Shown here piece by piece: positions 7,376 through 15,313 of a stretch of 47,903 nt of DNA (positions are counted from its first letter, which is position 1; each line of letters begins with the position of its first letter). A model generated the notes under the pieces. It was given only the letters and a program-made list of their open reading frames with translations. It made no database searches and was not told the DNA's origin. The stretch is from CAJMSU01 sp964650315. Its GTDB lineage: Bacteria > Bacillota_I > Bacilli_A > RF39 > UBA660. The position numbers and the translations under genes were made by a program. The stretch is from assembly GCA_964650315.1 (NCBI GenBank), contig CAZYQE010000009.1:1-47903 (forward strand), given 5' to 3'.

Positions 7376-8413
7376 TTAAAGCACCTCCCTATCGAATTCT
7401 TTTACTTCTCTTAAATCTGTATTATAAAATACTCTAATATCATTAATATCATATTTAATCATAGCTAATCTTTCTGCTCCAAAACCAAAAGCAAAACCAC
7501 TCCATTCATTAGGATCATAACCACTCATTCTTAATACATCAGGATGAACCATACCTGCACCTACAACAGTAACAAATCCAGTCTTTTTACAAACATTACA
7601 TCCTTTTCCACCACAGTTAACACAACTAATATCTACTTCAACAGAAGGCTCTGTAAATGGATAATAACTAGGTCTAAAACGCACCTCTGTATCTTCTCCA
7701 TATAGTTTTCTAAATAATACCTCCATAGTACCTTTTAAATCAGATAAAGAAATATCTTTATCAACTAACAATCCTTCTATTTGTGTAAATTGATGTGAAT
7801 GAGAAGCGTCATCATCATCTCTCCTATATGTTTTACCAGGACAAATAACTCTAATAGGTTTTTCTCCTTTACCCTCTAACATAACTCTTACTTGTACAGG
7901 AGATGTTTGACTACGTAATAATTTTTCTTCCCCTTCTACATAGAAAGTATCTTGTGCATCTCTAGCAGGATGTCCCTTAGGTATATTTAACATTTCAAAA
8001 TTATATTTATCTTCTTCTATTTCAGGACCATCTACTACATCATATCCCATAGATAAAAATACTTCTTCTACTTCTTCAATTAGTTTTTCTAAAATACTAG
8101 GAGCTCCCTTTTTTACTTTAGTAGAAGATAAACTTATATCTATTCTTTCTCCTTCTAATTTCTTATTTAATAATTCTTCTTCAAAAACTTCTTTCTTTTT
8201 ATCATAAAAATCATTAAACTCACTTCTTAAAGAATTTACCATCATACCAAATTCTTTTTTCTCTTCGTTAGGAACATTTCTAATCTCTTGATTTAATAAA
8301 CTAATTAAACCTTTTTTGCCTAAATACTTTACTTTTAAATCATTTAATTCTTTTAAATCTTTTACACTTTTCTTATCTTTCTCTAATTCTTTTCTTATTT
8401 GTTCTTCACTCAT
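7376..8413 (-). CDS. pheS: Phenylalanyl-tRNA synthetase alpha subunit
   Basis: 345 residues, normal length. The N-terminal coiled coil (1-90) binds tRNA. The class II catalytic core follows, with motif 2 in KTYRRDDDDASHSHQF (about 196-211), EGLLVD after it, FRPSYYPFTEPSVEVD (about 247-262) and motif 3 in SGFAFGFGAERLAMI (about 306-320). It charges tRNA-Phe together with PheT. The segment CVNCGGKGCNVCKKTGF is a Cys-rich insertion seen in some family members. The gene is preceded by a T-box leader and a good ribosome site (TAAGGAG). Confidence 0.97.
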   Translation of the reverse strand: MSEEQIRKELEKDKKSVKDLKELNDLKVKYLGKKGLISLLNQEIRNVPNEEKKEFGMMVNSLRSEFNDFYDKKKEVFEEELLNKKLEGERIDISLSSTKVKKGAPSILEKLIEEVEEVFLSMGYDVVDGPEIEEDKYNFEMLNIPKGHPARDAQDTFYVEGEEKLLRSQTSPVQVRVMLEGKGEKPIRVICPGKTYRRDDDDASHSHQFTQIEGLLVDKDISLSDLKGTMEVLFRKLYGEDTEVRFRPSYYPFTEPSVEVDISCVNCGGKGCNVCKKTGFVTVVGAGMVHPDVLRMSGYDPNEWSGFAFGFGAERLAMIKYDINDIRVFYNTDLREVKEFDREVL

Positions 8414-8431
8414 ATTTACATCTCCTTATAA

Positions 8432-8635
8432 ATAAAAAAAGCAACTAAACATAAGGACGAAAAACTCGCGGTACCACCTTATTTTATAGTTACTTACTAT
8501 ACACTTAAATCTTTTAACGCAAGAAATACGATTAACTCAGGAGTTGAATTCATAAACTAACTGTACTTATTTCCACCAACCATAAGTTCTCTATAAAAGT
8601 ATCATTTATTACTACTTCTCCGTCTTCACTAATTC
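8432..8635 (-). promoter_or_regulatory. T-box riboswitch, phenylalanine (UUC specifier)
   Basis: The conserved T-box core (minus strand AAGGTGGTACCGCG) lies at 8467-8480. Stem I contains the AG-box/GNUG-type stretch TTGGTGGAAATAAGTACAG and, in GAATTCA, the likely specifier TTC (Phe), agreeing with the downstream pheS. The core can pair with CCTTAT in the antiterminator. Alternatively GTAACTA pairs with TAGTTGC just before a run of seven T residues, forming the terminator. Uncharged tRNA-Phe should allow read-through into pheST. Confidence 0.93.
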
Positions 8636-8642
8636 ACTAAAA

Positions 8643-8671
8643 ATTATAACACTATTTTAATAAAAACACAA
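8643..8671 (-). promoter_or_regulatory. SigA-type promoter of the pheST T-box transcript
   Basis: Minus strand: TTGTGT (8666-8671), 17 bp, TATAAT (8643-8648), immediately upstream of T-box stem I. Confidence 0.75.
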
Positions 8672-8680
8672 TATATTAAC

Positions 8681-9247
8681 CTATTTAGTATTAGTATTTG
8701 TTCTATTATAAATAACATCATCTATAAATCTATGCATAGATATATTATATTTAGGTTTATTATACTCATATACACATAAACTACTTAATTCATCATCTTT
8801 TAAATTATTGTTTTTTCTATTTAAAGTAACACTTCTTTTTATTTGAGATTTAATTGCTGCATCATAAGAACTAAATTCCCAAATACCTCTATTCTCATAA
8901 TCAGCATGTTCAAATAAATAGAATTTATTATTATCCTCATATACTAAGAAAGTATGTGTAGTATATGGATTATCATAATCAAGTTCAAATATACTAAAGA
9001 ATGTTTTAACATTATAACCATTCTTAGTAAACCAATCTCTTTCTAATTCAACTTGATCATAACAATGACCATAACCTTTTTCTATTAATCTCTCTGGAGA
9101 AGATAATCTCCAATTCTTTCTACATTCTTCATTAAAATTATCATCTGGTTCATGTACTTTACCATTTCCATCTACAAATCCATACTTAATATTTTCATCC
9201 ATAAATTCTAATAATTCAGTAGGATTTATTATATCTTTATATTCCAT
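8681..9247 (-). CDS. Transglutaminase-like (papain-fold) cysteine protein
   Basis: 188 residues, no signal peptide, so cytoplasmic. A Cys-His-Asp set in the order expected for transglutaminase-like proteins is visible: Cys62 in GYGHCYDQV, His98 in YTTHTFLVY and Asp116 in FEHADYENRG. Cys62 is followed by a helix-like segment (DQVELERDWF), as in this fold. Family members range from peptidases to catalytically unclear proteins. The gene follows frr after a short terminator, with the ribosome site GGGGTGATA. Substrate unknown. Confidence 0.72.
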   Translation of the reverse strand: MEYKDIINPTELLEFMDENIKYGFVDGNGKVHEPDDNFNEECRKNWRLSSPERLIEKGYGHCYDQVELERDWFTKNGYNVKTFFSIFELDYDNPYTTHTFLVYEDNNKFYLFEHADYENRGIWEFSSYDAAIKSQIKRSVTLNRKNNNLKDDELSSLCVYEYNKPKYNISMHRFIDDVIYNRTNTNTK

Positions 9248-9259
9248 ATTATCACCCCG

Positions 9260-9281
9260 TAAAAAAAGAATTATTAATTCT
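9260..9281 (-). terminator. Terminator after frr
   Basis: Stem AGAATT (9267-9272) and AATTCT (9276-9281) with loop ATT, followed by seven T residues on the minus strand. The stem is short, so some read-through into the transglutaminase-like gene is likely; no separate promoter fits between them. Confidence 0.6.
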
Positions 9282-9831
9282 ATATAGTCATTAATTCATT
9301 TTGTTTTTCTTTTAATAATTCTTCTATTTTCTTATTATATTTATTTACTAAATCTTGTATTTGTTTTTCTAAAGATTTCTTTTCGTCTTCAGATAAATCT
9401 TCTTTATCAATCATACTTAAAGCTTCATGCCTATTATTTCTAACAGAAATTTTAGCATCTTCAGCTAAAGCTTTAACTTGTTTACTTAACTCTTTTCTTC
9501 TTTCTTCTGTTAAAGCTGGAATAACTATTCTAATAGTTTCTCCATCATTAGATGGATTATATCCTAAATTAGCAGCAATTATACCTTTTTCTATATCAGC
9601 TAAACAACTCTTATCAAATGGTTTAATTAATAATTGATTAGCTTCTGGTACAGTAATAGTACCTAATTGTTTTAAAGGTGTGTCTACTCCATAATATTCA
9701 ACAGTAACAGAATCCAAACTAGATGGATTAGCTCTACCCGCTCTAACACTAGTAAATCTCTTTTCTAGATTACTAATCGCATTATTCATATCATCTTTAG
9801 TTAATTCTAAAATATCATTATCCATAATCAT
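9280..9831 (-). CDS. frr: Ribosome recycling factor
   Basis: 183 residues, normal length. Frr motifs are clear: FTSVRAGRANPSSLDSV (about 26-42), YYGVDTPLKQLGTI (46-59) and the long C-terminal helices (ALTEERRKELSKQVK, VRNNRHEA). With EF-G it splits the post-termination ribosome. The first ATG (9831) has AAGGAG five bases upstream; an ATG two codons later is less well placed. It is usually next to pyrH/tsf; here tsf is about 2 kb upstream with unrelated small genes between. Confidence 0.97.
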   Translation of the reverse strand: MIMDNDILELTKDDMNNAISNLEKRFTSVRAGRANPSSLDSVTVEYYGVDTPLKQLGTITVPEANQLLIKPFDKSCLADIEKGIIAANLGYNPSNDGETIRIVIPALTEERRKELSKQVKALAEDAKISVRNNRHEALSMIDKEDLSEDEKKSLEKQIQDLVNKYNKKIEELLKEKQNELMTI

Positions 9832-9846
9832 ATCTCTCCTTAGTTA

Positions 9847-10332
9847 TTATATTATACATATAAGTATAAAAATTACAATAAATATAATTAAAAATATAGT
9901 GAAAAATTTAGTTAAAAACTTAATTAATCTATCAACCTCATTTTCATCATCTAACACTTTATTAATTTTATCTTTATTATCATTATATTTATTCTTAATT
10001 AAAGTTTTACTTAAATTATTAAGAGCAGATTTTTTCTTTTTAGGTTTTTCTTCTTTTTTACTACTTTTAACTTTCTTAGGAGAAGTTTTAACTACTGATT
10101 TAGTTTTAGGTTCTTTTTTCTTTTCATTCTCTAATGCTTCTTTAATTTCATCTAATTTTAAAGTCTTTGTTTTTTCTACATCACTCTTCTTAGTAGTTTT
10201 CTTCTCTTTAGCTAACCTCTCTTTTAATTCTTTTCTATTTAAAAGAGGTGTATTAGTATCATCACTTTTATCTTTAGTCATTTCTTTTATTTGTTCATCT
10301 AATTTTTCAATAGAATTTTTCTTTTTCCCCAT
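9847..10332 (-). CDS. Lys-rich protein with C-terminal membrane anchor, unknown
   Basis: 161 residues. The first 130 are very rich in Lys, Glu, Ser and Thr with runs such as EKKKEPKTK and SKKEEKPKKKKSA, probably disordered. The last 20 residues (IFLIIFIVIFILICII) form one strongly hydrophobic helix, so the protein looks tail-anchored with a basic cytoplasmic domain. I recognise no family. ATG follows AGGTGATTTT. It lies 15 bases upstream of frr and is probably cotranscribed with it. Confidence 0.6.
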   Translation of the reverse strand: MGKKKNSIEKLDEQIKEMTKDKSDDTNTPLLNRKELKERLAKEKKTTKKSDVEKTKTLKLDEIKEALENEKKKEPKTKSVVKTSPKKVKSSKKEEKPKKKKSALNNLSKTLIKNKYNDNKDKINKVLDDENEVDRLIKFLTKFFTIFLIIFIVIFILICII

Positions 10333-10370
10333 AAAATCACCTACACGATAGTATTATATCACATTATTTC

Positions 10371-10399
10371 AAAAAAAGAATATCAAATTAAGATATTCT
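10371..10399 (-). terminator. Terminator after the 10405 membrane protein gene
   Basis: Stem AGAATATC (10377-10384) and GATATTCT (10392-10399), 7-base loop, with a T run on the minus strand. Confidence 0.8.
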
Positions 10400-10404
10400 A
10401 AAAA

Positions 10405-11205
10405 CTATAGACCATATCTCTTTATACTTATTAAATAATAATTATTATTTTCTTTATCATAAGCAAATTTATATTGAACTTTATCTAATTTTTTATAATC
10501 CTTATCAATATCAAAACTAGTTTCATCTATATCATCTATAACTCCATCTCTATTTAGTATTTCACTTTCTCCTGGATTCTTATCGCTAGCTTTTTTGATA
10601 CCTACTGCAGCATTTATATAAATATTTCCATCTTTAACTTTAGCTTCTATAATCTTTCTAAGTAATGTTGAAGCTGTTGTGCCACCACATCCAGCGGCAG
10701 GTTTATATGTATATAGTTTTTCTGCACTATCATAACTGAAAGTACCACAACCATAAGTAAAATCACCATCATCTATTTGAACTTTAGGCCCAAATATTTT
10801 AACATATGAATCTTTTAATACATCACTAGTAAATGGATTAAATAAACCAATATTCATATTTTGATATGCCATAGAAATTCTAAGTTTAGAATCAATATCT
10901 GAAACTGAAGGAATATCTTCTTTATATAAATTATTATATATCTCATCAGTACCATTTACATAAAAATCATATCTAGAAACTAGATCTTTTACTAAAATAC
11001 TATCTACATCTAATTTTCTATCACCTAACATAGTATTTTTAGTACTAGCAACACAATTATTACTGTCTTTAGTCATATAATTAAAATAATAATAACTTCC
11101 ACCTATACCCATACAAATACCAGCAATTAACATAATAAATACATATATACCAGTATGAGATTTTTTAGGTTCTTCTTTTTCTACTTTAACATTCTCTTCT
11201 ATCAT
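10405..11205 (-). CDS. Membrane-anchored extracytoplasmic protein, paralogue of the gene at 27697
   Basis: 266 residues from the ATG at 11205. An in-frame GTG at 11214 sits too close to AGGAT. A charged start is followed by one membrane helix (about 20-40) ending GIGGSYYYFNYM, then an extracytoplasmic domain. The protein at 27697-28530 has the same architecture: GIGGSYYYFN after the helix, a matching core (CGTFSYDSAEKLYTY and AAGCGG here; CSPHRYNKSTGKYEY and ACGCTSG there) and a similar final stretch (FDIDKDYKKL here; SDVDKNYAKG there). Paired cysteines suggest a disulfide. No known family. Both genes share an upstream palindrome. Confidence 0.72.
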   Translation of the reverse strand: MIEENVKVEKEEPKKSHTGIYVFIMLIAGICMGIGGSYYYFNYMTKDSNNCVASTKNTMLGDRKLDVDSILVKDLVSRYDFYVNGTDEIYNNLYKEDIPSVSDIDSKLRISMAYQNMNIGLFNPFTSDVLKDSYVKIFGPKVQIDDGDFTYGCGTFSYDSAEKLYTYKPAAGCGGTTASTLLRKIIEAKVKDGNIYINAAVGIKKASDKNPGESEILNRDGVIDDIDETSFDIDKDYKKLDKVQYKFAYDKENNNYYLISIKRYGL

Positions 11206-11282
11206 TATAATCACATCCTATAGAAAAATTATATCATAACAATTAATATTAAATTTATATTTACTATATTATTAATTTTATA

Positions 11283-11292
11283 TTTACGTAAA
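11283..11292. promoter_or_regulatory. Palindrome TTTACGTAAA, candidate operator
   Basis: A perfect 10-bp palindrome 78 bases upstream of the ATG of the 10405-11205 gene. The same sequence lies 80 bases upstream of its paralogue (28610-28619). Confidence 0.4.
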
Positions 11293-11293
11293 C

Positions 11294-11329
11294 AAAAAAG
11301 AATGTTAACAACTACCTGAACATTCTTTT
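11294..11329 (-). terminator. Terminator overlapping the end of the thioredoxin-like gene
   Basis: Stem AAGAATGTT and AACATTCTT with a 12-base loop; the stop codon lies in the 3' side of the stem. A run of T residues follows on the minus strand. Confidence 0.65.
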
Positions 11330-11880
11330 ACATTATATTTACTAATTAAATCAAGATATTTATCTTTTAATTCTTTTTTAGTTTTATCATTTAAAGCTTC
11401 ATCTACTGTACCATTCATAGTAGCAGTATCATTATTATGTCCTATTATTTTACCATCTTTAACTATATAAATATCAGGTAAATATAAATACGGATTATCT
11501 TTTTCATCTTTTTGAAGATTATCTTTTATTTTTTCTATTAATTTTTGATATTTCTTAGTATTTTTATCTCTAATCTTCTTTGGATTATAATAATAAACTT
11601 TATCTACATTCTTATACTTTAAAGCTTCATTAAAAACTTTAGCTGTAGCACTACACCATTCACAATCAGAATCAGCAAAGAATATAATTCCTGTACCATT
11701 ATCAAATAATTTTAATATTTCATCAATATTACTAAATACAAATGGATTATTTTTACTAATAGAATATTCTGAAGCAAACTTTTCAGCATCAGTTACTTCA
11801 TTAGTTTTTTTAACTTCACATCCACAAATAGTAAATATAGAAATAATTGAAATTACTAATACAATAACTATCTTTTTCAT
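11305..11880 (-). CDS. Thioredoxin-fold lipoprotein with CxxC
   Basis: 191 residues. The N-terminus is a lipoprotein signal (hydrophobic 4-17, then lipobox TICGC with Cys21), so it should be anchored outside the membrane. IIFFADSDCEWCSATAKVF (about 65-83) is a thioredoxin-type strand-CxxC-helix with Cys73 and Cys76. LPDIYIVKDGKIIGHNN supplies the cis-Pro strand and the following hairpin. The last residues, KECSGSC, add another possible redox Cys pair. It may reduce or form disulfides in surface proteins such as the two Cys-containing paralogues. Exact role unknown. Start: AGGAG upstream of ATG. Confidence 0.8.
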   Translation of the reverse strand: MKKIVIVLVISIISIFTICGCEVKKTNEVTDAEKFASEYSISKNNPFVFSNIDEILKLFDNGTGIIFFADSDCEWCSATAKVFNEALKYKNVDKVYYYNPKKIRDKNTKKYQKLIEKIKDNLQKDEKDNPYLYLPDIYIVKDGKIIGHNNDTATMNGTVDEALNDKTKKELKDKYLDLISKYNVKECSGSC

Positions 11881-11899
11881 ACTTACTCCTAATTATAAA

Positions 11900-12775
11900 C
11901 TATGCATTATTAATTTGACTCATTACTTCTTCAGCAAAGTCTTCTTCTTTCTTTTCAATACCTTCACCAACAGCAAATCTAATCATAGAAACAATACTTC
12001 CTCCATTAGATTTAACATAGTCAAGTACTGAAGTGTTAGAATCTTTAATAAATGCTTGTTCTTCTAAACAAATTTCTTTATAAAATTTATTTAATCTTCC
12101 AGTGACCATTTTTTCTGCAATATTTTCTGGTTTACCTTCAGCTAAAACTTGCTCTTTAATAACATGAGATTCTCTTTCTACTAAATCACTTGGTACTTCA
12201 TCTCTTCTTACAGCAGTAGGATTCATAGCCGCAACATGCATAGCAACATCTTTAGCTACTTCTTCAGTAGTATCTGCAAGTACTACTAAAGCTCCAATCT
12301 TACCACCCATATGTTTGTAAGAACCAAATACTTCATTATCTTTTTTTAATACTTTTTCAAATCTTCTAAAACTTAATTTTTCTCCAATCTTAGAAGTTAA
12401 AGCAACTATTTTATCATTAATAGTTTCTCCATTATCTTCATAATTTAAAACATCTTCATTAGTATTTAAGTCATTATTTAAAATAATATCTACTAAATAA
12501 TCTACAAAACTAGTAAATTCTTCATTCTTAGCAACAAAATCAGTTTCAGAGTTCATCTCCAAAATAACTGCATTATTACCTTCTGATTTTATTTGACATA
12601 ATCCTTCTGCTGCAATTCTAGATTCTTTCTTAGCAGCTTTAGATATACCCTTTTCTCTTAACCAATCAATAGCTTTTTCCATATCACCAGAAACTGCTTC
12701 TAAAGCTTTCTTACAATCAAGCATTCCAGCTCCTGTTTTTTCTCTTAATTCTTTAACATCACTTGCTTTAATCAT
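11900..12775 (-). CDS. tsf: Elongation factor Ts
   Basis: 291 residues, normal length. The UBA-like N-terminus VKELREKTGAGMLDCKKALE (7-26) and the core motif MNSETDFVAKNEEF (74-87) that meets EF-Tu are clear. It recharges EF-Tu by exchanging GDP for GTP. ATG is preceded by AAGGAGGA. It follows rpsB, the usual arrangement, but a strong hairpin with a T run lies in between, so part of the transcription probably stops before tsf. Confidence 0.97.
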   Translation of the reverse strand: MIKASDVKELREKTGAGMLDCKKALEAVSGDMEKAIDWLREKGISKAAKKESRIAAEGLCQIKSEGNNAVILEMNSETDFVAKNEEFTSFVDYLVDIILNNDLNTNEDVLNYEDNGETINDKIVALTSKIGEKLSFRRFEKVLKKDNEVFGSYKHMGGKIGALVVLADTTEEVAKDVAMHVAAMNPTAVRRDEVPSDLVERESHVIKEQVLAEGKPENIAEKMVTGRLNKFYKEICLEEQAFIKDSNTSVLDYVKSNGGSIVSMIRFAVGEGIEKKEEDFAEEVMSQINNA

Positions 12776-12794
12776 TTTATCCTCCTTGTTTTTC

Positions 12795-12828
12795 TAAAAA
12801 TAAGAGGGATAAGCATCCACCCTCCTAT
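12795..12828 (-). terminator. Hairpin with T run between rpsB and tsf (attenuator candidate)
   Basis: Minus-strand stem ATAGGAGGG (12820-12828) and CCCTCTTAT (12800-12808) with one G-U pair and an 11-base loop, then TTTTT. It resembles a terminator or partial attenuator that would lower tsf relative to rpsB. Confidence 0.6.
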
Positions 12829-12844
12829 TATCATTATAACATAA

Positions 12845-13882
12845 TTATTTATTTAATGCTTCAATAACTTCAGCTTTTTTCATAGTAGAATATCCTTTAA
12901 TTCCAGCTTCTTTAGCTTTCTTCTTTAATTCTACTAAAGTTAATTTACTTAAATCTTCTTTTTCTGCCTTTTTAGTTTCTTTCTTAGCAGGTTTCTTTTC
13001 TTCTTTTTTAGGAGTTTCTTTTACTTCCTTTTTATCCTCTTTAACTTCTTCCTTCTTAGTTGCTTTCTTAGTTGTTTTCTTTGGAGCTTTCTTTTCTACC
13101 TTTTCTTCTTTTTTATCTTCCTTAACTTCTTTTACTTTTTCTTCTTTAGTATCATCCTTAGCTTTAGCTTTATCATCATCATTAATATAATCAACTACTT
13201 CATTACCATTAACTTCAGCTATAGCATTAGTAAGTACTCCAATTAATAATTTAACAGCACGAACCGCATCATCATTACCAGGTATTACATAATCAACTAA
13301 ATCAGGATCACAGTTAGTATCTACAATACCAAATACTGGTATACCTAAAATACGAGCTTCTCTAATAGCATTTTCTTCTTTACGAGGATCAACAATAATT
13401 AAAGCTTGTGGCAATCTATTCATTGCACGAATTCCTCTTAAGTTTCTATCTAATTTAGCATATTCTTTCTTTATACCTATTACTTCTTTTTTAGGTAACA
13501 TTTCAAATGTTCCATCTTCTTCCATTTTGTCAATTTGATCCATTCTTCTTACTCTTGAACGAATAGTTTTAAAGTTAGTTAAAGTTCCACCTAACCATCT
13601 TTCATTAACAAAATACATTTCAGTTCTAACAGCATTTTCCTCAGCTGCTTCTTGAGCTTGTTTTTTAGTTCCTACAAATAAGAACTTTCCCCCAGCTTCA
13701 GCAATTTCTTTAACCTTTGCATAAGCTTCTTCTAATTTTTTTACAGTTTTTTGTAAATCTATAATATAAATGTCATCTCTTGTTGTATAGATGTATTCCT
13801 TCATCTTAGGATTCCATCTTCTTTTTTGATGTCCAAAATGAACACCAGCTTCTAATAAATAATTCATTGATACTATTGTCAT
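12845..13882 (-). CDS. rpsB: Ribosomal protein S2 with Lys/Glu-rich linker and C-terminal Rho-N/SAP-like domain
   Basis: 345 residues against about 235-260 for a normal S2. Residues 1-230 are standard S2 (LLEAGVHFGHQKRRWNPKM, FVGTKKQAQE, NERWLGGTLTNF, PRKEENAIREA). From about 235 to 308 there is a repetitive Lys/Glu linker (many KEE, KKE, KKATKK units). Residues 311-345 form a helix-turn-helix mini-domain (LTLVELKKKAKEAGIKGYST, then MKKAEVIEAL) like the Rho N-terminal or SAP/HeH fold, a nucleic-acid-binding type. Neighbouring L20 has nearly the same ending. ATG is preceded by GAAGGAG. Confidence 0.95.
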   Translation of the reverse strand: MTIVSMNYLLEAGVHFGHQKRRWNPKMKEYIYTTRDDIYIIDLQKTVKKLEEAYAKVKEIAEAGGKFLFVGTKKQAQEAAEENAVRTEMYFVNERWLGGTLTNFKTIRSRVRRMDQIDKMEEDGTFEMLPKKEVIGIKKEYAKLDRNLRGIRAMNRLPQALIIVDPRKEENAIREARILGIPVFGIVDTNCDPDLVDYVIPGNDDAVRAVKLLIGVLTNAIAEVNGNEVVDYINDDDKAKAKDDTKEEKVKEVKEDKKEEKVEKKAPKKTTKKATKKEEVKEDKKEVKETPKKEEKKPAKKETKKAEKEDLSKLTLVELKKKAKEAGIKGYSTMKKAEVIEALNK

Positions 13883-13971
13883 AATTTTTTCTCCTTCGTT
13901 TTTTCTTCTATTAGTTTCTAATACTTATCACCCTAAGGCACTAGATAAATAAATTCACTAATATGTTTATT

Positions 13972-14559
13972 TTATTTTAAAGCTTCTAATAAATCAGCTT
14001 TCTTCATTGTAGAATATCCTTTAACTCCAGCTTTTTTAGCAGCTTCTTTTAATTCTGCAACTGTCATTTTAGAATAATCTGTTCCCTTTTCTTCTTTTAC
14101 TTCTTTTTTAGCTGTAGTTGTCTTCTTAGTTGTTGTTTTCTTAGCAGTTTTTCCTTTTACAGTAAATTCTACTACACTAACCTTTTCATCCTTTTTAATC
14201 TTACCAGCTTTACCATCTTTAGCAATTTTAACAAATTTAGCAAATGTTTTTGGATCATTGATTGCAATTTCTGATAACATCTTACGGTTAACTTCAACTC
14301 CTGCTTTAGTTAATCCTTCTATAAATCTTGAATAACTAATATCATTTTGTCTACAAGCTGCATTAATTCTAGTTATCCATAATTTTCTAAATTCTCTTTT
14401 TCTTTGTTTTCTATCTCTATATGCATATTGTCCTGAATGCATAAGTTGTTCTTTAGCAGTTTTATATAATCTATGTTTACTACCAAAGTAACCTTTAGCT
14501 TGTTTTAATACTTTCTTATGACGAGCCTTAGTAACAGCTCCATTATTTACTCTTGCCAT
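13972..14559 (-). CDS. rplT: Ribosomal protein L20 with C-terminal Rho-N/SAP-like extension
   Basis: 195 residues against about 118 normally. Residues 1-118 are typical L20 (ARVNNGAVTKARHKKVLKQA, GQYAYRDRKQRKREFRKLWI, INAACRQNDISYSRFI). A Lys/Thr-rich linker (about 130-160) and a terminal mini-domain at 162-195 (MTVAELKEAAKKAGVKGYST, then MKKADLLEALK) follow. Nine residues in a row (KGYSTMKKA) are identical to the S2 tail. L20 is needed for early 50S assembly and, in Firmicutes, represses its own operon through the leader RNA; whether the tail matters is unknown. Third gene of infC-rpmI-rplT. Confidence 0.95.
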   Translation of the reverse strand: MARVNNGAVTKARHKKVLKQAKGYFGSKHRLYKTAKEQLMHSGQYAYRDRKQRKREFRKLWITRINAACRQNDISYSRFIEGLTKAGVEVNRKMLSEIAINDPKTFAKFVKIAKDGKAGKIKKDEKVSVVEFTVKGKTAKKTTTKKTTTAKKEVKEEKGTDYSKMTVAELKEAAKKAGVKGYSTMKKADLLEALK

Positions 14560-14581
14560 CTTTCTTCCTCCTTACAAATTT

Positions 14582-14767
14582 TTATATAATATTTTTTAAT
14601 CTCTTTTTATCAGAACTACTTAAAGTAGATCCACTTCTACAACTTCTATTGAACTTTGCAGATTTTTTACCAGTATTATGTCTACTACCTGGTTTACCTA
14701 TTTTATAATCATTTTTACGCTTTTTAAATACTTTAGCGCTTGACTTATGTGTTTTAATTTTTGGCAT
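14582..14767 (-). CDS. rpmI: Ribosomal protein L35
   Basis: 61 residues, slightly short for L35 (usually 64-66). It is highly basic with the standard start PKIKTHKSSAKVFKK, the middle GSRHNTGKKSAKFNR and the end SSSDKKRLKNII. It is part of the large subunit near the L20 site. It lies between infC and rplT with a strong ribosome site (TTAGGAGGAA). Confidence 0.95.
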   Translation of the reverse strand: MPKIKTHKSSAKVFKKRKNDYKIGKPGSRHNTGKKSAKFNRSCRSGSTLSSSDKKRLKNII

Positions 14768-14785
14768 AAATAATTCCTCCTAATA

Positions 14786-15313
14786 TTATTTTTTATTTGG
14801 TATTAGTATGCATGACATATTTCTACCATCTAGTTTAGGTTTTTGATCCATAGTTGCAATATCTTTAACTCTATCATAGAAACGTTCCATAACCTCAGCA
14901 CCTAATTCAGTATGAGCCATTTGACGTCCTTTGAATCTAATAGATAATTTTATTCTATCTCCTTTTTCAAGATATTTAGTTGCATTCTTTAACTTAGTCT
15001 CAAAATCCCCAACATCAATAACAGGCGATAAACGATATTCTTTTAATTCAGATCTATTAGCTTTTTGTTTCTTCATAGCCTCTTTTTCTTTTTTCTTCTT
15101 TTCATAACGAAATTTATTATAATCCATTACTTTACAAACAGGTGGATTTGCATTTGGACTTATTAATACTAAGTCTAGTGCAGCATAAGATGCTAATGTT
15201 AATGCATCTGCAATTGGCTTAACACCCATTTGTTCCCCATTAGGTCCTATAACTAAAACCTCCGGTACTTTAATTTGATCGTTTGTCAACATGTTATCAT
15301 TTTTCTTTGCGAT
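14786..15313 (-). CDS. infC: Translation initiation factor IF-3, probable AUC start
   Basis: About 175 residues. The N-domain (EVLVIGPNGEQMGVKPIADA, LVLISPNANPPVCKVMDYNK) and C-domain (LKEYRLSPVIDVGDFETKL, KGRQMAHTELG) are complete. An ATG at 15328 exists, but its next codons GAG-GTG are themselves the ribosome site (GGAGGT, 15321-15326). The best-spaced start is the in-frame ATC at 15311-15313, 7 bases downstream of that site, reading AUC-GCA-AAG-AAA. IF-3 genes commonly use AUU/AUC/AUA so that IF-3 limits its own synthesis, which fits. The later in-frame ATG (residue 13 of the long form) has no ribosome site. Confidence 0.95.
   Translation of the reverse strand: MAKKNDNMLTNDQIKVPEVLVIGPNGEQMGVKPIADALTLASYAALDLVLISPNANPPVCKVMDYNKFRYEKKKKEKEAMKKQKANRSELKEYRLSPVIDVGDFETKLKNATKYLEKGDRIKLSIRFKGRQMAHTELGAEVMERFYDRVKDIATMDQKPKLDGRNMSCILIPNKK

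Noticed and set aside
9899..10351. 150-codon plus-strand frame, Leu/Phe/Ser-rich
   Set aside because: It is the complement of the Lys-rich minus-strand gene, whose AAA/AAG and GAA codons read as Phe/Leu/Ser on the other strand; the minus gene has a proper ribosome site.
12833..12838. TATAAT upstream of tsf as a separate promoter
   Set aside because: The -35 position 17 bp upstream reads AAGCAT inside the rpsB end and does not fit; the element is common by chance in this AT-rich DNA.
13883..13971. Possible ribosomal S2 leader between rplT and rpsB
   Set aside because: A 6-bp stem TATTAG-AAA-CTAATA is visible, but I see no conserved leader pattern that I can name.
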